This document shows, piece after piece, positions 35,429 to 43,589 of a stretch of 64,000 bases of DNA. This DNA comes from Pseudoxanthomonas sp. (GTDB lineage: Bacteria > Pseudomonadota > Gammaproteobacteria > Xanthomonadales > Xanthomonadaceae). The DNA lies in the NCBI RefSeq assembly GCF_035999195.1, contig NZ_DASYGY010000004.1:558001-622000 (forward strand), read 5' to 3'. Each line of letters starts with the position of its first letter. The stretch's first letter is position 1. The notes beneath the pieces are model-generated. The model had not been told where the DNA came from and ran no database searches. It worked only from the letters and a program-made list of their open reading frames with translations. The translations under genes and the position numbers were made by a program.

Positions 35429-35463
35429 GGCTGTTCTCGTTCGGTGTCCCCATCAAACACACA

Positions 35464-35477
35464 GCAAGAACCGGGCC
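35464..35477 (-). promoter_or_regulatory. Sigma-54 promoter of pilin copy 1
   Basis: On the minus strand the site reads GGCCCGGTTCTTGC preceded by CTT and followed by TGTG. GG and GC are 10 bases apart, and only one base (C for A) departs from the GGCACG core. Predicted start is about 35452, 24 bases before the ATG at 35428. Confidence 0.8.
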
Positions 35478-35508
35478 AAGCAGGGCCGGCGGCGTGCCAT
35501 CAGGCCAA

Positions 35509-37371
35509 TCATTCCTCCATTGTGTGACGACCCGCCGCATTTGCCTGCCTGACGGCGGCGGCCCAGTCCGTCTGGCCTTCCCGTTCCCATTTGCTGGCCA
35601 GTGCAATGATGCGGGAATCTCCCACCGGCAGGTCGCCAGCGGCACGGACGAACCACGGCAACGCGTGTTGCCGTTGCGCCGGCACCGAGGACAGGATGAA
35701 ATGGCCGATGTGTAGGGATTCGGCGGGCGAAAACGCGGCGCGCCGACCGATGATCTCGATCACCCGCATGGCCTGGGTTTCGTCCAGCCCGACTCCCGCC
35801 CGCAGGTTCTTGAGGGTGGTCCACAGGATATTGCGGGTGGGCGGCGTCATCCGCGCAGTCTCCAGCCGCTGCGCCAGCCGGTCCCAGTCCCCTCGGGTTA
35901 CCGTGCCTTGGATGCTTTTGTAGGTGACGATGTTGGAGAAGGCCGAAGTCGAGTCCGTTTGGGCCGCACCGTCTTCGACGGCCTCGATGGCCAGCGCAAG
36001 GTAGGGACTGTCCTTGCCGGCGCGCTTGCCTGCCAGGTCGAAATAGGCGCCGCCCAGTTCAAGCCAGGCCCGTGACGAGTCTGGCGCGATCCGCGCATGG
36101 TAGTGGGCGAGACGGATCGGGTCGCCCCAAGCATAGGCGCGCATGGCGCCGCTCACGCACAGGCCCGCCAGCAGGATGCCGGCAATGACGGCGCACCAGC
36201 GGGGCGGGACGCGCCAGTGCTGCGCGGCAGCGGCCAGCAGGTCCCCCAATGCCACGATCGCGCCGATCAGGGCGAAGTGGTTGCGGTGCTCGAAGGCCAG
36301 TTCCAGTCCGATCACGTTGCTGGTGATGAAGTGCCCCGCGAAAAACAGCAGCACGCCGAAGGCGAACACCGGCCGGCGCCTGCGCCATGCCCAGGCCCAC
36401 CCGACCAGCGCCACTACCAGCAGCAATGCCGGCAGCGTGGTCGCCGGTCGCATCAGCCCGCGCGAAATGACCAGCGTGTCGTAGTGGAACGGCATCCGGT
36501 CGGGCAGCGGCAGCACGATCTGGCCCAGATACATTGCCAATACCCGGCCCTGGGTCAGCAGGCGCTCCAGGCTGCTGAAGTCGCGCCCCGCATAAGCTTG
36601 CCATCGCCAGTAATGCGGTACGGCCCACAGCAGGTAGAGGGCCACCCCCGCCAGTACAGCCAGCAGCCAGGTCCGCCGTAGCGACCGCTCGCGCCACGGT
36701 TGTGCGGCACGGAACTGCAGCACCGTCACCTCCAGCAGCAGGCAGTAGGCGGGCAGCATGGCGGCATCTTCCTTGCTCGCCAGCGCCAGTACCCAGAACG
36801 CCAGCGCCAGCAGTCCTTGCAGCCAGGCGCGTTGGCCGGCCATCTGTGCCTGCCGCAGGCCTAGGTATGCCCACAGCGCCAGCACCAGGAACAGGGTGGA
36901 CAGCGTCTGCATGCGCTGCACGACATACAGCACGGAAGACACCTGCAGCGGATGCACCGCCCAGGCCAACGCCATCAGCAGTGCGCCGACCGCCGCGCGC
37001 TGCGCGGACCAGCCGGCCAGCGCCAGCACGCGGCGCAGCAACAGTGCCAAGGCAACCGTCGTCAGCCCATGGATCACCAGGTTGGTGGCCTTGAACGTGG
37101 CCGCGTCCACGCCGCCGCCGCGCCAGTAATCCAGCGCGAAGCTCAGCATCGCCAGCGGACGCGATCCGCCACCGGCATGGAAACTCGACGCCGCATCCAG
37201 CAGTGCGTTGCCGTCCAGCCGGTCCACCCGGATCAGCCAGTTCTGCACGATGGTCTGCACGTCGTCCAGCAAGAAGCCGCCGCCCAGCCCGGGCAGGAAT
37301 AGCGCGGCAGCCAGCGCTCCCGCCAGCAGGGCGAGGAGCGGGAAACGTATGGGGGTCAGCGTCATGGACAT
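35509..37371 (-). CDS. GT-C fold TMTC-like membrane protein with TPR-like tail, copy 1
   Basis: The 620-residue protein has about 11 membrane helices and a soluble C-terminal third from about 430 with helical TPR-like pairs. Motifs resemble the GT-C/TMTC group: LLDDVQTI near 34-41 (acidic pair in the first periplasmic loop), SRPLAMLSFALDYW near 70-83, WAVHPLQVSSVLYVVQR near 137 and FEHRNHFALIG. TMTC proteins and relatives are lipid-linked O-glycosyltransferases for Ser/Thr. It lies 3 bases after its paralogue and just before pilin copy 1. Function as a pilin glycosyltransferase is inferred. Confidence 0.65.
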   Translation of the reverse strand: MSMTLTPIRFPLLALLAGALAAALFLPGLGGGFLLDDVQTIVQNWLIRVDRLDGNALLDAASSFHAGGGSRPLAMLSFALDYWRGGGVDAATFKATNLVIHGLTTVALALLLRRVLALAGWSAQRAAVGALLMALAWAVHPLQVSSVLYVVQRMQTLSTLFLVLALWAYLGLRQAQMAGQRAWLQGLLALAFWVLALASKEDAAMLPAYCLLLEVTVLQFRAAQPWRERSLRRTWLLAVLAGVALYLLWAVPHYWRWQAYAGRDFSSLERLLTQGRVLAMYLGQIVLPLPDRMPFHYDTLVISRGLMRPATTLPALLLVVALVGWAWAWRRRRPVFAFGVLLFFAGHFITSNVIGLELAFEHRNHFALIGAIVALGDLLAAAAQHWRVPPRWCAVIAGILLAGLCVSGAMRAYAWGDPIRLAHYHARIAPDSSRAWLELGGAYFDLAGKRAGKDSPYLALAIEAVEDGAAQTDSTSAFSNIVTYKSIQGTVTRGDWDRLAQRLETARMTPPTRNILWTTLKNLRAGVGLDETQAMRVIEIIGRRAAFSPAESLHIGHFILSSVPAQRQHALPWFVRAAGDLPVGDSRIIALASKWEREGQTDWAAAVRQANAAGRHTMEE

Positions 37372-37374
37372 GGA

Positions 37375-39246
37375 TCAGGGCGAGGGAGGCGCGGCAGGGA
37401 CCGGCTGCTTGGTGGACCATCCGGCCTGCTCGATGATCCGGGCCAGGTCCGGCCTGCCCTTGTCGCGCAAGTCGGCGGCCAGCTCACCGGCAAACGGATC
37501 GCCCGGCGGGATGCGCGCGATCGCCTTCAGGTAATAGGGCATGGCCAGGTCCGGCTCGGACCAGGCCTTCATCAGACTGTCGCCGATGTACACCAGCTTG
37601 GACGGATTCGGATCGCTCCGCTGCTCCAGCGTGGCCAGTGCCTGCAACACCTGCTGCCGGTCCAGCGGCACGCCAAGGCTGGCGTAGTGGGTGAGGATCA
37701 GGGGTGCCCGCGCGTTGTCCCAACTCATGTGCACGGTATTCAGCCGCCCCTGTACGCGCGCCCAGTCCTGCGTGGACACGTCGCCGCGGATTGTTTTGAG
37801 CACCGTCAGCAGCACCAAGCTGTTGAGCGAGCCCGGCGCCGCCTCGGCGCCGGAGGCGCAGGCGCCGATGGCAGCGTCCAAGTGCGGGTTGGGCCGCGTC
37901 TGGACGCCGCCACCGGCAATGAAATACGCATCGCACAGTTCGATCCAGGCGCGGGGCGAGCCAGGGGCAGCCTGCGTGCTGGCCTTGGCCAACGACACAT
38001 TGCTGCGCCAGTCGTGCGAGCGCATCGCGGTGGCGCTGCCCAAGGCAAGTAGCAGTGCCGCGCACAGGCCGGTCTGCGCCAGCGGACGCATGCGGAACCG
38101 CTCGCCAACGCCTGCGAGCAGACTGCCCACCGCCAGCACCGCACCGATCAGGGCGAAGTGATTGCGATGCTCGAAGGCCAGTTCCAGCCCCACCACGTTG
38201 CTGGTGATCGCATGCGCGCCGAAAAACAGCAATACGCCCAGCGCAAACAACGGTCGACGCAGGCGCAGGCGCCAGGCCAGCACCAGCAACCCCGCCACCA
38301 GGGCCAGAGCAGGCAAGGTCGTCCATGGGTGCAACAGGCTGCGGGAGGGCTGCACCCAGTCGTAGTAGAAAGGCATGTGCCGGGGCAGCGGCAGCAGGAT
38401 CTGCCACAGGTACATGCACAAAACCCGGGGTTGGGTCAGCAGGCGTTCCCAAGTCGAGAAATCACGGCCGGAATAAGTGTCCCAACGCCAGTAGTGCGGG
38501 ATCACCCATAGCACGTAGGCTGCCGCGCCTGCCAGTACAGCCACCAGATAGCCACGGCGCAATGCCTTCGTGATGCGCGCATCGGCGGCGGCAAAGCGCA
38601 GCACGGTCAATTCCAGCGCCAGCGTGTAGACGGGCAGCAGCACCGAGTCTTCCTTGCAGCCCAGCGCCAGTACCCACGAAAAGGCGCAGGCCAGCAGGCC
38701 CGACCGTCCCGGGAGTCCCTGCAACTGCGCCTGCCGCGCGTGCAGGTACGCCAGCAGCGCCAGCACCAGGAACAGCGTGCCCATCGTCTGCAGGCGCTGC
38801 ACCACGTACAGCACGGCCGACACCTGCAACGGGTGCAGCGCCCAAGCCAGCGCCAGCGCGCAGGCCATCGCATTCGCCTTCTTGGGATTCACGGCGGCGG
38901 CCAGCAGCAGGCTGCGGAACAACCAGGCCAGCGCGCAGGCGGTCAGCGCATGGATGACGATATTGGTGGTGCGGAAAGCGGCCGGGTCCGCGCCGCCGGC
39001 GCGCCAGTAATCCAGCGCGAACGTGAGCGTCGGCAGCCCACGCATGGAGCCGGACACCTGCGGGGTTGCCACCACGTCCAACAGGGCGCGTACATCCAGC
39101 CGGGTCAGGTGGATGCTGGCGTTGTTGACGAGGTTGGGGATGTCGTCGAACACGAACATGCCCGGCAGTCCGAACCAGAACGCCAGGCTGGCGACCAGGG
39201 CGACGGCCAGGCTGGCAAGCGCGAATCGGCGGGGCGCGGCGAGCAT
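37375..39246 (-). CDS. GT-C fold TMTC-like membrane protein with TPR-like tail, copy 2
   Basis: The 623-residue protein is a clear paralogue of its neighbour over the whole length. It shares FVFDDIPNLVNNASI near 31-45 (acidic pair), LPTLTFALDYWRAGG near 72, WALHPLQVSAVLYVVQRLQT near 135-154, CKEDSVLLPVYTLALE and FEHRNHFALIGA. About 11 membrane helices precede a soluble tail. It follows pilin copy 2, with a terminator (39291-39316) between them, so it is probably expressed by partial read-through at a lower level than the pilin. Transfer of a polyprenol-linked sugar to pilin Ser/Thr in the periplasm is inferred. Confidence 0.65.
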   Translation of the reverse strand: MLAAPRRFALASLAVALVASLAFWFGLPGMFVFDDIPNLVNNASIHLTRLDVRALLDVVATPQVSGSMRGLPTLTFALDYWRAGGADPAAFRTTNIVIHALTACALAWLFRSLLLAAAVNPKKANAMACALALAWALHPLQVSAVLYVVQRLQTMGTLFLVLALLAYLHARQAQLQGLPGRSGLLACAFSWVLALGCKEDSVLLPVYTLALELTVLRFAAADARITKALRRGYLVAVLAGAAAYVLWVIPHYWRWDTYSGRDFSTWERLLTQPRVLCMYLWQILLPLPRHMPFYYDWVQPSRSLLHPWTTLPALALVAGLLVLAWRLRLRRPLFALGVLLFFGAHAITSNVVGLELAFEHRNHFALIGAVLAVGSLLAGVGERFRMRPLAQTGLCAALLLALGSATAMRSHDWRSNVSLAKASTQAAPGSPRAWIELCDAYFIAGGGVQTRPNPHLDAAIGACASGAEAAPGSLNSLVLLTVLKTIRGDVSTQDWARVQGRLNTVHMSWDNARAPLILTHYASLGVPLDRQQVLQALATLEQRSDPNPSKLVYIGDSLMKAWSEPDLAMPYYLKAIARIPPGDPFAGELAADLRDKGRPDLARIIEQAGWSTKQPVPAAPPSP

Positions 39247-39290
39247 GCAGGGTCCTGGGCAGCGAGGTGGCCGGCCAAGGGCCGGAAAAG

Positions 39291-39316
39291 CGAAAAGCGC
39301 CTTGCGGCGCTTTTCG
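39291..39316 (-). terminator. Intrinsic terminator after pilin copy 2
   Basis: CGAAAAGCGCC (39291-39301) and GGCGCTTTTCG (39306-39316) pair perfectly around a 4-base loop. On the minus strand the stem ends in TTTTCGCTTTTCC. It lies 42 bases after the pilin stop and 45 bases before the TMTC-like gene. Such terminators limit read-through from abundant pilin mRNA. Confidence 0.82.
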
Positions 39317-39357
39317 CAGGAGGGCAGGCAGTACCGGACTGCCTGCGCTTGCAGGGA

Positions 39358-39711
39358 TTACTGCAGGCTGCAGGTACCCGAACCCACGTTGCAGCTGGTG
39401 TCGCGCTTGATGCTGGAGTTGCCACGGACCTTGGCGACGAAGTCGATATCGTTACCGCTGTCGTAATCGGCCTGGGTCGCGGTGGCGCCCGATTCGCAGG
39501 CGGCGGGGACGAAAGCGGTCGGAGCACGGTCATCGGCCGCATCGGCCACGGCGGTGTTGATGTAGGCCTTGGCTTCGGCCAGGCAGGCGCTGTTGGCCGA
39601 GCGCTGGGTGTAGTCGCGGTACGCCGGCAGCGCGATGGCGGCCAGGATGGCGATGATGGCGACGACGATCATCAGTTCGATCAGGGTGAAGCCCTGGGCG
39701 TTCTTCTTCAT
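39358..39711 (-). CDS. pilA: Type IV major pilin, copy 2 (PilA family)
   Basis: The 117-residue prepilin has leader MKKNAQG and the standard FTLIELMIVVAIIAILAAIA core with Glu5. The globular domain ends in CNVGSGTC, a likely disulfide loop. A strong AAGGGGA ribosome binding site precedes the ATG, and the best sigma-54 promoter of the window lies upstream (39821-39834), so this is probably the main pilin. It shares the N-terminal 45 residues with copy 1 but has a different C-terminal domain. PilD processes it, and PilB/PilC assemble it. Confidence 0.95.
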   Translation of the reverse strand: MKKNAQGFTLIELMIVVAIIAILAAIALPAYRDYTQRSANSACLAEAKAYINTAVADAADDRAPTAFVPAACESGATATQADYDSGNDIDFVAKVRGNSSIKRDTSCNVGSGTCSLQ

Positions 39712-39820
39712 GCTAGTTCCCCTTTCAGGATTGGCTTGATGGTTGTGGGACACAAGCCCCGTGTCCCTACATGGACCGTGGGCGCCGCGTACAGCGATAC
39801 GACGCGTGCAGGTGTGTAGA

Positions 39821-39834
39821 GCAGGATGCGTGCC
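39821..39834 (-). promoter_or_regulatory. Sigma-54 promoter of pilin copy 2
   Basis: On the minus strand the site reads TTGGCACGCATCCTGCTC, with GG-N10-GC spacing and a perfect GGCACG element. Predicted start is about 39809, giving a leader of about 98 bases before the ATG at 39711, longer than for pilB and pilin copy 1. Confidence 0.85.
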
Positions 39835-40028
39835 AACTTCTGATACCCCCAGCGATTCCCCCACACTTCCCCGGGAGGAAACCCTGACACCGAAGTCGGG
39901 CGGGACTATCGCATCATTCTTTTGCGATGTGTATCGGGGAATGCGTTCAATCCCGGTTCGTGTCACAGATTGACGAACAGGCTTTCGGAGCCGGCACGCG
40001 CCGATTCCCTGACACCCCTTTGGTTACA

Positions 40029-40063
40029 TGACCCTTTGCGTCAGAAAGTGACGCAAAGGGTCA
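40029..40063. other. Perfect 15-base inverted repeat downstream of pilR
   Basis: TGACCCTTTGCGTCA (40029-40043) and TGACGCAAAGGGTCA (40049-40063) are exact inverted copies around GAAAG. It lies 77 bases beyond the pilR stop. No T run follows on either strand, so it may be a Rho-assisted RNA end structure or a protein binding site upstream of the pilin promoter. Confidence 0.7.
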
Positions 40064-40139
40064 GTCGGGTCACTGTGGGATGCGCCGCACGCTTGCATCG
40101 AGACGTATATATACGGTCTGGCGCAAGCCCTTGAGCGAC

Positions 40140-41540
40140 CTACTCCATCCCCAGCTTCTTCAGCTTGTAGCGCAGCGCCCGGAAGGTGATGCCCAGCTGG
40201 GCGGCCGCCTTGGTCTTGTTCCAGCGGTTCTCTTCCAGCGCCTTCTGGATGGCCGCGCGCTCCAGCTGCTCGATGTAGTCCGGCAGCGCGCCTGCGGCCG
40301 GGTCCACGTCGACGGCGCCCGGCGCGTCGCGGACCACCTCGCCCGGGCTGAAGTCGCCGCCGAACTTCTTGCCGGCCGGCGCCTGCGGCAGGTAGAGGTC
40401 GTCGATCTCGATGCTGTGGCCCTCGGACATGGCCAGCGCCCGCTCCAGGATGTTCTCCAGCTCGCGCACGTTGCCGGGGAACGGATAGCGCCCCAGCGCC
40501 TCCATCGCCTCGGGCGACACCGACGGCGCCATCCGCCCGTGCTGGGCGGCCAGCCGCTCCAGGATGGCGGTGGTCAGCTGCGCCAGGTCGCCGGTGCGCT
40601 CGCGCAGCGGCGGCACCCGCAGCTCGATGACATTGATGCGGTAGTACAGGTCGTGGCGGAAACGGCCGTCGGCGGCCAGCTCGCCCAGATCCTTGTGCGT
40701 CGCCGACAGGATGCGCACGTCCACCTGCACCTCGCCGGAGGCGCCGACCGGGCGCACCGCCTTCTCCTGGATGGCGCGCAGCAGCTTCACCTGCATCGGC
40801 AACGGCAGCTCGGCCACCTCGTCCAGGAACAGCGTGCCGCCATTGGCGGCCTGGAACAGGCCCTGCTTGTCGGCGTGGGCACCGGTGAAGCTGCCCTTCT
40901 TGTGGCCGAAGAACTCGCTTTCCATCAGTTCGGCCGGGATCGCGCCGCAGTTGACCGGGATGAACGGACCGGACGCGCGCGCGCCCTGCTCGTGGATGGT
41001 GCGCGCGACCAGCTCCTTGCCGGTGCCGGACTCGCCCATGATGTAGACCGGCGCTTGGCTGCGGGCGACCTTGCCGATGGTCTCGCGCAGGCCGTCCATC
41101 GCGGCCGACGCGCCGAGCAGGCGGCTGGCCTGCTCCGGCGGCGGCGGGGCCGGCGGGGCGCGCTCGCTGTTGTTCAGTTCCAGCGCATGCTTCACCAGCC
41201 CGCGCAGGACGGTCAGATCCACCGGCTTGCTAACGAAGTCGAAGGCGCCGGCCTTCAGCGCTTCCACCGCCAGCTCGATGTTGCCGAACGCGGTGATCAT
41301 GGCGACCGGGGTATTCGGGTAGTTTCGTGCGATCTCGCCGACCAGGTCGATGCCGTTGCCGTCGGGCAGGCGCATGTCGGTGAAGCACAGGTCGTAGGTG
41401 TTGCGGCCCAGCAGCTCGCGGGCCTCGCCGAGATTGGCGGCGGTGTCGATGCGCAGGCCCATGCGGCCCAGCGTCAGCGTCAGCAGTTCACGGATATCGC
41501 GTTCGTCGTCGACGATCAGGGCGCTACGGCTTTGATTCAT
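40140..41540 (-). CDS. pilR: Sigma-54 response regulator PilR (NtrC family)
   Basis: PilR activates type IV pilin transcription with RpoN after phosphorylation by PilS. The 466 residues comprise a receiver domain (phospho-acceptor Asp55 in FTDMRLPDG, Lys105), a sigma-54 AAA+ domain with Walker A GESGTGKE at 169-176 and a Fis-type helix-turn-helix at the end (NRWNKTKAAAQLGITFRALRYK). The sigma-54 contact loop reads GSFTGA (216-221), with Ser in place of the usual Ala. Three matching promoters lie nearby, at pilB and both pilins. Confidence 0.96.
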   Translation of the reverse strand: MNQSRSALIVDDERDIRELLTLTLGRMGLRIDTAANLGEARELLGRNTYDLCFTDMRLPDGNGIDLVGEIARNYPNTPVAMITAFGNIELAVEALKAGAFDFVSKPVDLTVLRGLVKHALELNNSERAPPAPPPPEQASRLLGASAAMDGLRETIGKVARSQAPVYIMGESGTGKELVARTIHEQGARASGPFIPVNCGAIPAELMESEFFGHKKGSFTGAHADKQGLFQAANGGTLFLDEVAELPLPMQVKLLRAIQEKAVRPVGASGEVQVDVRILSATHKDLGELAADGRFRHDLYYRINVIELRVPPLRERTGDLAQLTTAILERLAAQHGRMAPSVSPEAMEALGRYPFPGNVRELENILERALAMSEGHSIEIDDLYLPQAPAGKKFGGDFSPGEVVRDAPGAVDVDPAAGALPDYIEQLERAAIQKALEENRWNKTKAAAQLGITFRALRYKLKKLGME

Positions 41541-41640
41541 GCATTCCCCCTACTGCCCCTGTGCCGGCAGTGTACCCAGTGAATGTTAAACATGGTAGGC
41601 GAAGGCTCGGTGTACATGAGATTGCCAGGACGCCTGCAGC

Positions 41641-41747
41641 CGCGGGCCATGCCCGCGATACGAGAGGTGCCTTTGTAGGAGCGGGCCATGCCCGCGATGC
41701 TCTTTGCGCGCCCCCTGGAAAGCATCGCGGGCATGGCCCGCTCCTAC
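41641..41747. repeat. REP palindromes between pilR and pilS
   Basis: A forward GTAGGAGCGGGCC-type unit (41675-41700) and its inverted partner (41722-41747) form a doublet, preceded by a decayed unit at 41641-41660. Both complete units belong to the same GTAG REP family found beside the RAYT gene at 19770. They fill most of the 226-base gap and may separate pilS from pilR expression. Confidence 0.88.
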
Positions 41748-41766
41748 AACAGCGGTTCCTGCGTGA

Positions 41767-43389
41767 CTAAGCGGGCAACAAGGCATGCGGCCCGGGCAGG
41801 GTGACGCGGAAGCATGCGCCGCCGCCGGGCACCGGGACGTATTCCAGCGTGGCCTGGTTGGCCCGGCACAGTTCGCGGGCGATGTAGAGCCCCAGGCCGG
41901 TGCCGTGCTCGGAGGTGGTGAAGAACGGACGGAACAGCTGCGCCGCCACTGCCTCGGGGATGCCGGGGCCGCGGTCCATCACGTCGATGGTGGGGCGGCC
42001 TTCCGCGTTGAAGACGCGGACACGGATGCGCGCGGACTCGCCCGGCAGGCGGCCGTAGTTCAGCGCGTTCTGCACCAGCACCGTCACCACCTGCTGCAGG
42101 TGGCGCGGATCGACCAGCGCCGGCACCGGTCGGGCGCCGATGATGGTCTCCAGCGTGTCGGTCTCGATGGACAGCGTCTGCTGGTAGTCGTCCACGAAGC
42201 GGCGGACGAACACGTTGAGGTCCACGTGCTCGGGCGTGGCGCGCTCGCGACGGGCCAGGCCCAGCACGCTCTCGACGATGCCGTTGGTGCGCTGGCACTG
42301 CTGGTGGATGATCTGCAGCAACCGGCGATCGCCGTCGTTGACGTGCGGGGATTCCTCCAGCAGCTGCACGGCATAGTTGATGGCGGCCAGCGGATTGCGG
42401 ATCTCGTGCGCCAGGCTGGCCGAGAAGCGGCCCAGCGCCGCCAGCGTCAGCGATTCGGCCCGGCGCGAGACCACCGTGGCGTCGTCCAGGAAGATCAGCG
42501 AGGTCTCGCTGTCGGCCAGCAGGCGGGCGAAGCGCGGCTGCACTTCCGGCTGGTCGGGGGTGAGCTGCATCGGCGTTTCGTCGGTCTGCCAGCCGTTGCG
42601 CCAGCGCTGCAGGCGGCGGGCGAGCTCCGGCGCGGCATGCAGCAGCGAGACGCCCTGGCCATCGGCACCCTGGCCGTCGCCGCCTTCGCCGAGCAGCAGG
42701 CTGGCGGCCTCGTTGGCCAGCTTGATGTGGTTGTCGGCATCCACCACCAGCACGCCGGTGCGCATGCGGCGGATGATCAGTTCGTTGACCTCGAACAGGT
42801 TGGCCACTTCCTCGCCGCGCTTCTCCGCCAGTGCCTGGCTGTGGCGCGCCTTCTGGCCGGCCTGGTGCGCCAGGTAGGCCAGGGCCAGGTAGCTGACCGC
42901 GAACATGATGACCTCGGCCAGCGAGCGGCTCTCGCTCTGGTCATGGAAGGCGGTGACCAGGTATTCCCCGAACAGGCCGGCGATGGCCATGAGCGCCACG
43001 ATCAGCGCCATCCGCGTGGACGGCAGCAGCAGCGCCGCCGCCGAGACGTTGAACAGCAGCATCATCGCCACGCCGGCGGTGGCGTTGGGCAGGGCATGGG
43101 TGATCAGGGCGGCGACGACGATGTCGATGCAGACGCTGCTGAAGACGATCCAGACCAGCCACTGCACGCTGCGGCCGACGAAGAGGAACACCAGCGCCAT
43201 CACCAGGTAGGCGATGGCGACCGCCGCGCCGAGGTCCGGGTGGCGGGGCTGGCCCAGCACACTGCCCAGCGGGCTGAACATCAGCGCCGCCAGGATGCCG
43301 GCTTCCAGCACCCGGTAGAGCGCGAAGAAGTACAGCTCGCGGCGCGGGACCGATTCGATGCGGGACAGGAGCGACTGGGCCTGGCGCAA
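41767..43389 (-). CDS. pilS: Sensor histidine kinase PilS
   Basis: PilS is the inner-membrane kinase for PilR; in Pseudomonas it senses unassembled pilin. The 540-residue protein has six N-terminal helices, a PAS-like linker domain, the His box SLAHEIRNPLAAI, and an ATPase with DRGPGIPEA and GTGLGLYIA. The frame is open upstream to 43581, but the TTG at 43389 was chosen: AGGGGAAG lies 7 bases before it, and the protein then starts near the conserved RIESVPRRELYFFALYR. No ATG is available close by, so the non-ATG start is an oddity worth noting. Confidence 0.93.
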   Translation of the reverse strand: MRQAQSLLSRIESVPRRELYFFALYRVLEAGILAALMFSPLGSVLGQPRHPDLGAAVAIAYLVMALVFLFVGRSVQWLVWIVFSSVCIDIVVAALITHALPNATAGVAMMLLFNVSAAALLLPSTRMALIVALMAIAGLFGEYLVTAFHDQSESRSLAEVIMFAVSYLALAYLAHQAGQKARHSQALAEKRGEEVANLFEVNELIIRRMRTGVLVVDADNHIKLANEAASLLLGEGGDGQGADGQGVSLLHAAPELARRLQRWRNGWQTDETPMQLTPDQPEVQPRFARLLADSETSLIFLDDATVVSRRAESLTLAALGRFSASLAHEIRNPLAAINYAVQLLEESPHVNDGDRRLLQIIHQQCQRTNGIVESVLGLARRERATPEHVDLNVFVRRFVDDYQQTLSIETDTLETIIGARPVPALVDPRHLQQVVTVLVQNALNYGRLPGESARIRVRVFNAEGRPTIDVMDRGPGIPEAVAAQLFRPFFTTSEHGTGLGLYIARELCRANQATLEYVPVPGGGACFRVTLPGPHALLPA

Positions 43390-43589
43390 ACGCGTACTTC
43401 CCCTGTAGCGAGGGGCACAGTATAGGCATGCGGGCCGGCGCCGCGCCCGGTCGCGCCTTTGCCACCAAAGGCTTAGACCCCGGGTTTTGCGCCCCCCGGC
43501 CGCGTCGGCGACAATAGGGGGCTCGCCCAGCCGCCGCCCCCGGGGCCCCGGCCCGGGCGATGTCTTCTGTTCCCTACCCACGGTGACGC

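Larger units (their letters stand above)
39712..40139 (-). promoter_or_regulatory. Regulatory region between pilR and pilin copy 2
   Basis: This 428-base gap has no gene. From the pilin side it holds the leader, the sigma-54 promoter (39821-39834), and upstream sequence with CCCTGACACC at 39882-39891 and again at 40007-40016. Read on the minus strand these give GGTGTC, which resembles the TGTC-type PilR sites of the Pseudomonas pilA promoter. A further GTGTC on the plus strand lies near 39959. A perfect 15-base inverted repeat lies at 40029-40063. PilR sites are inferred by resemblance only. Confidence 0.5.
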
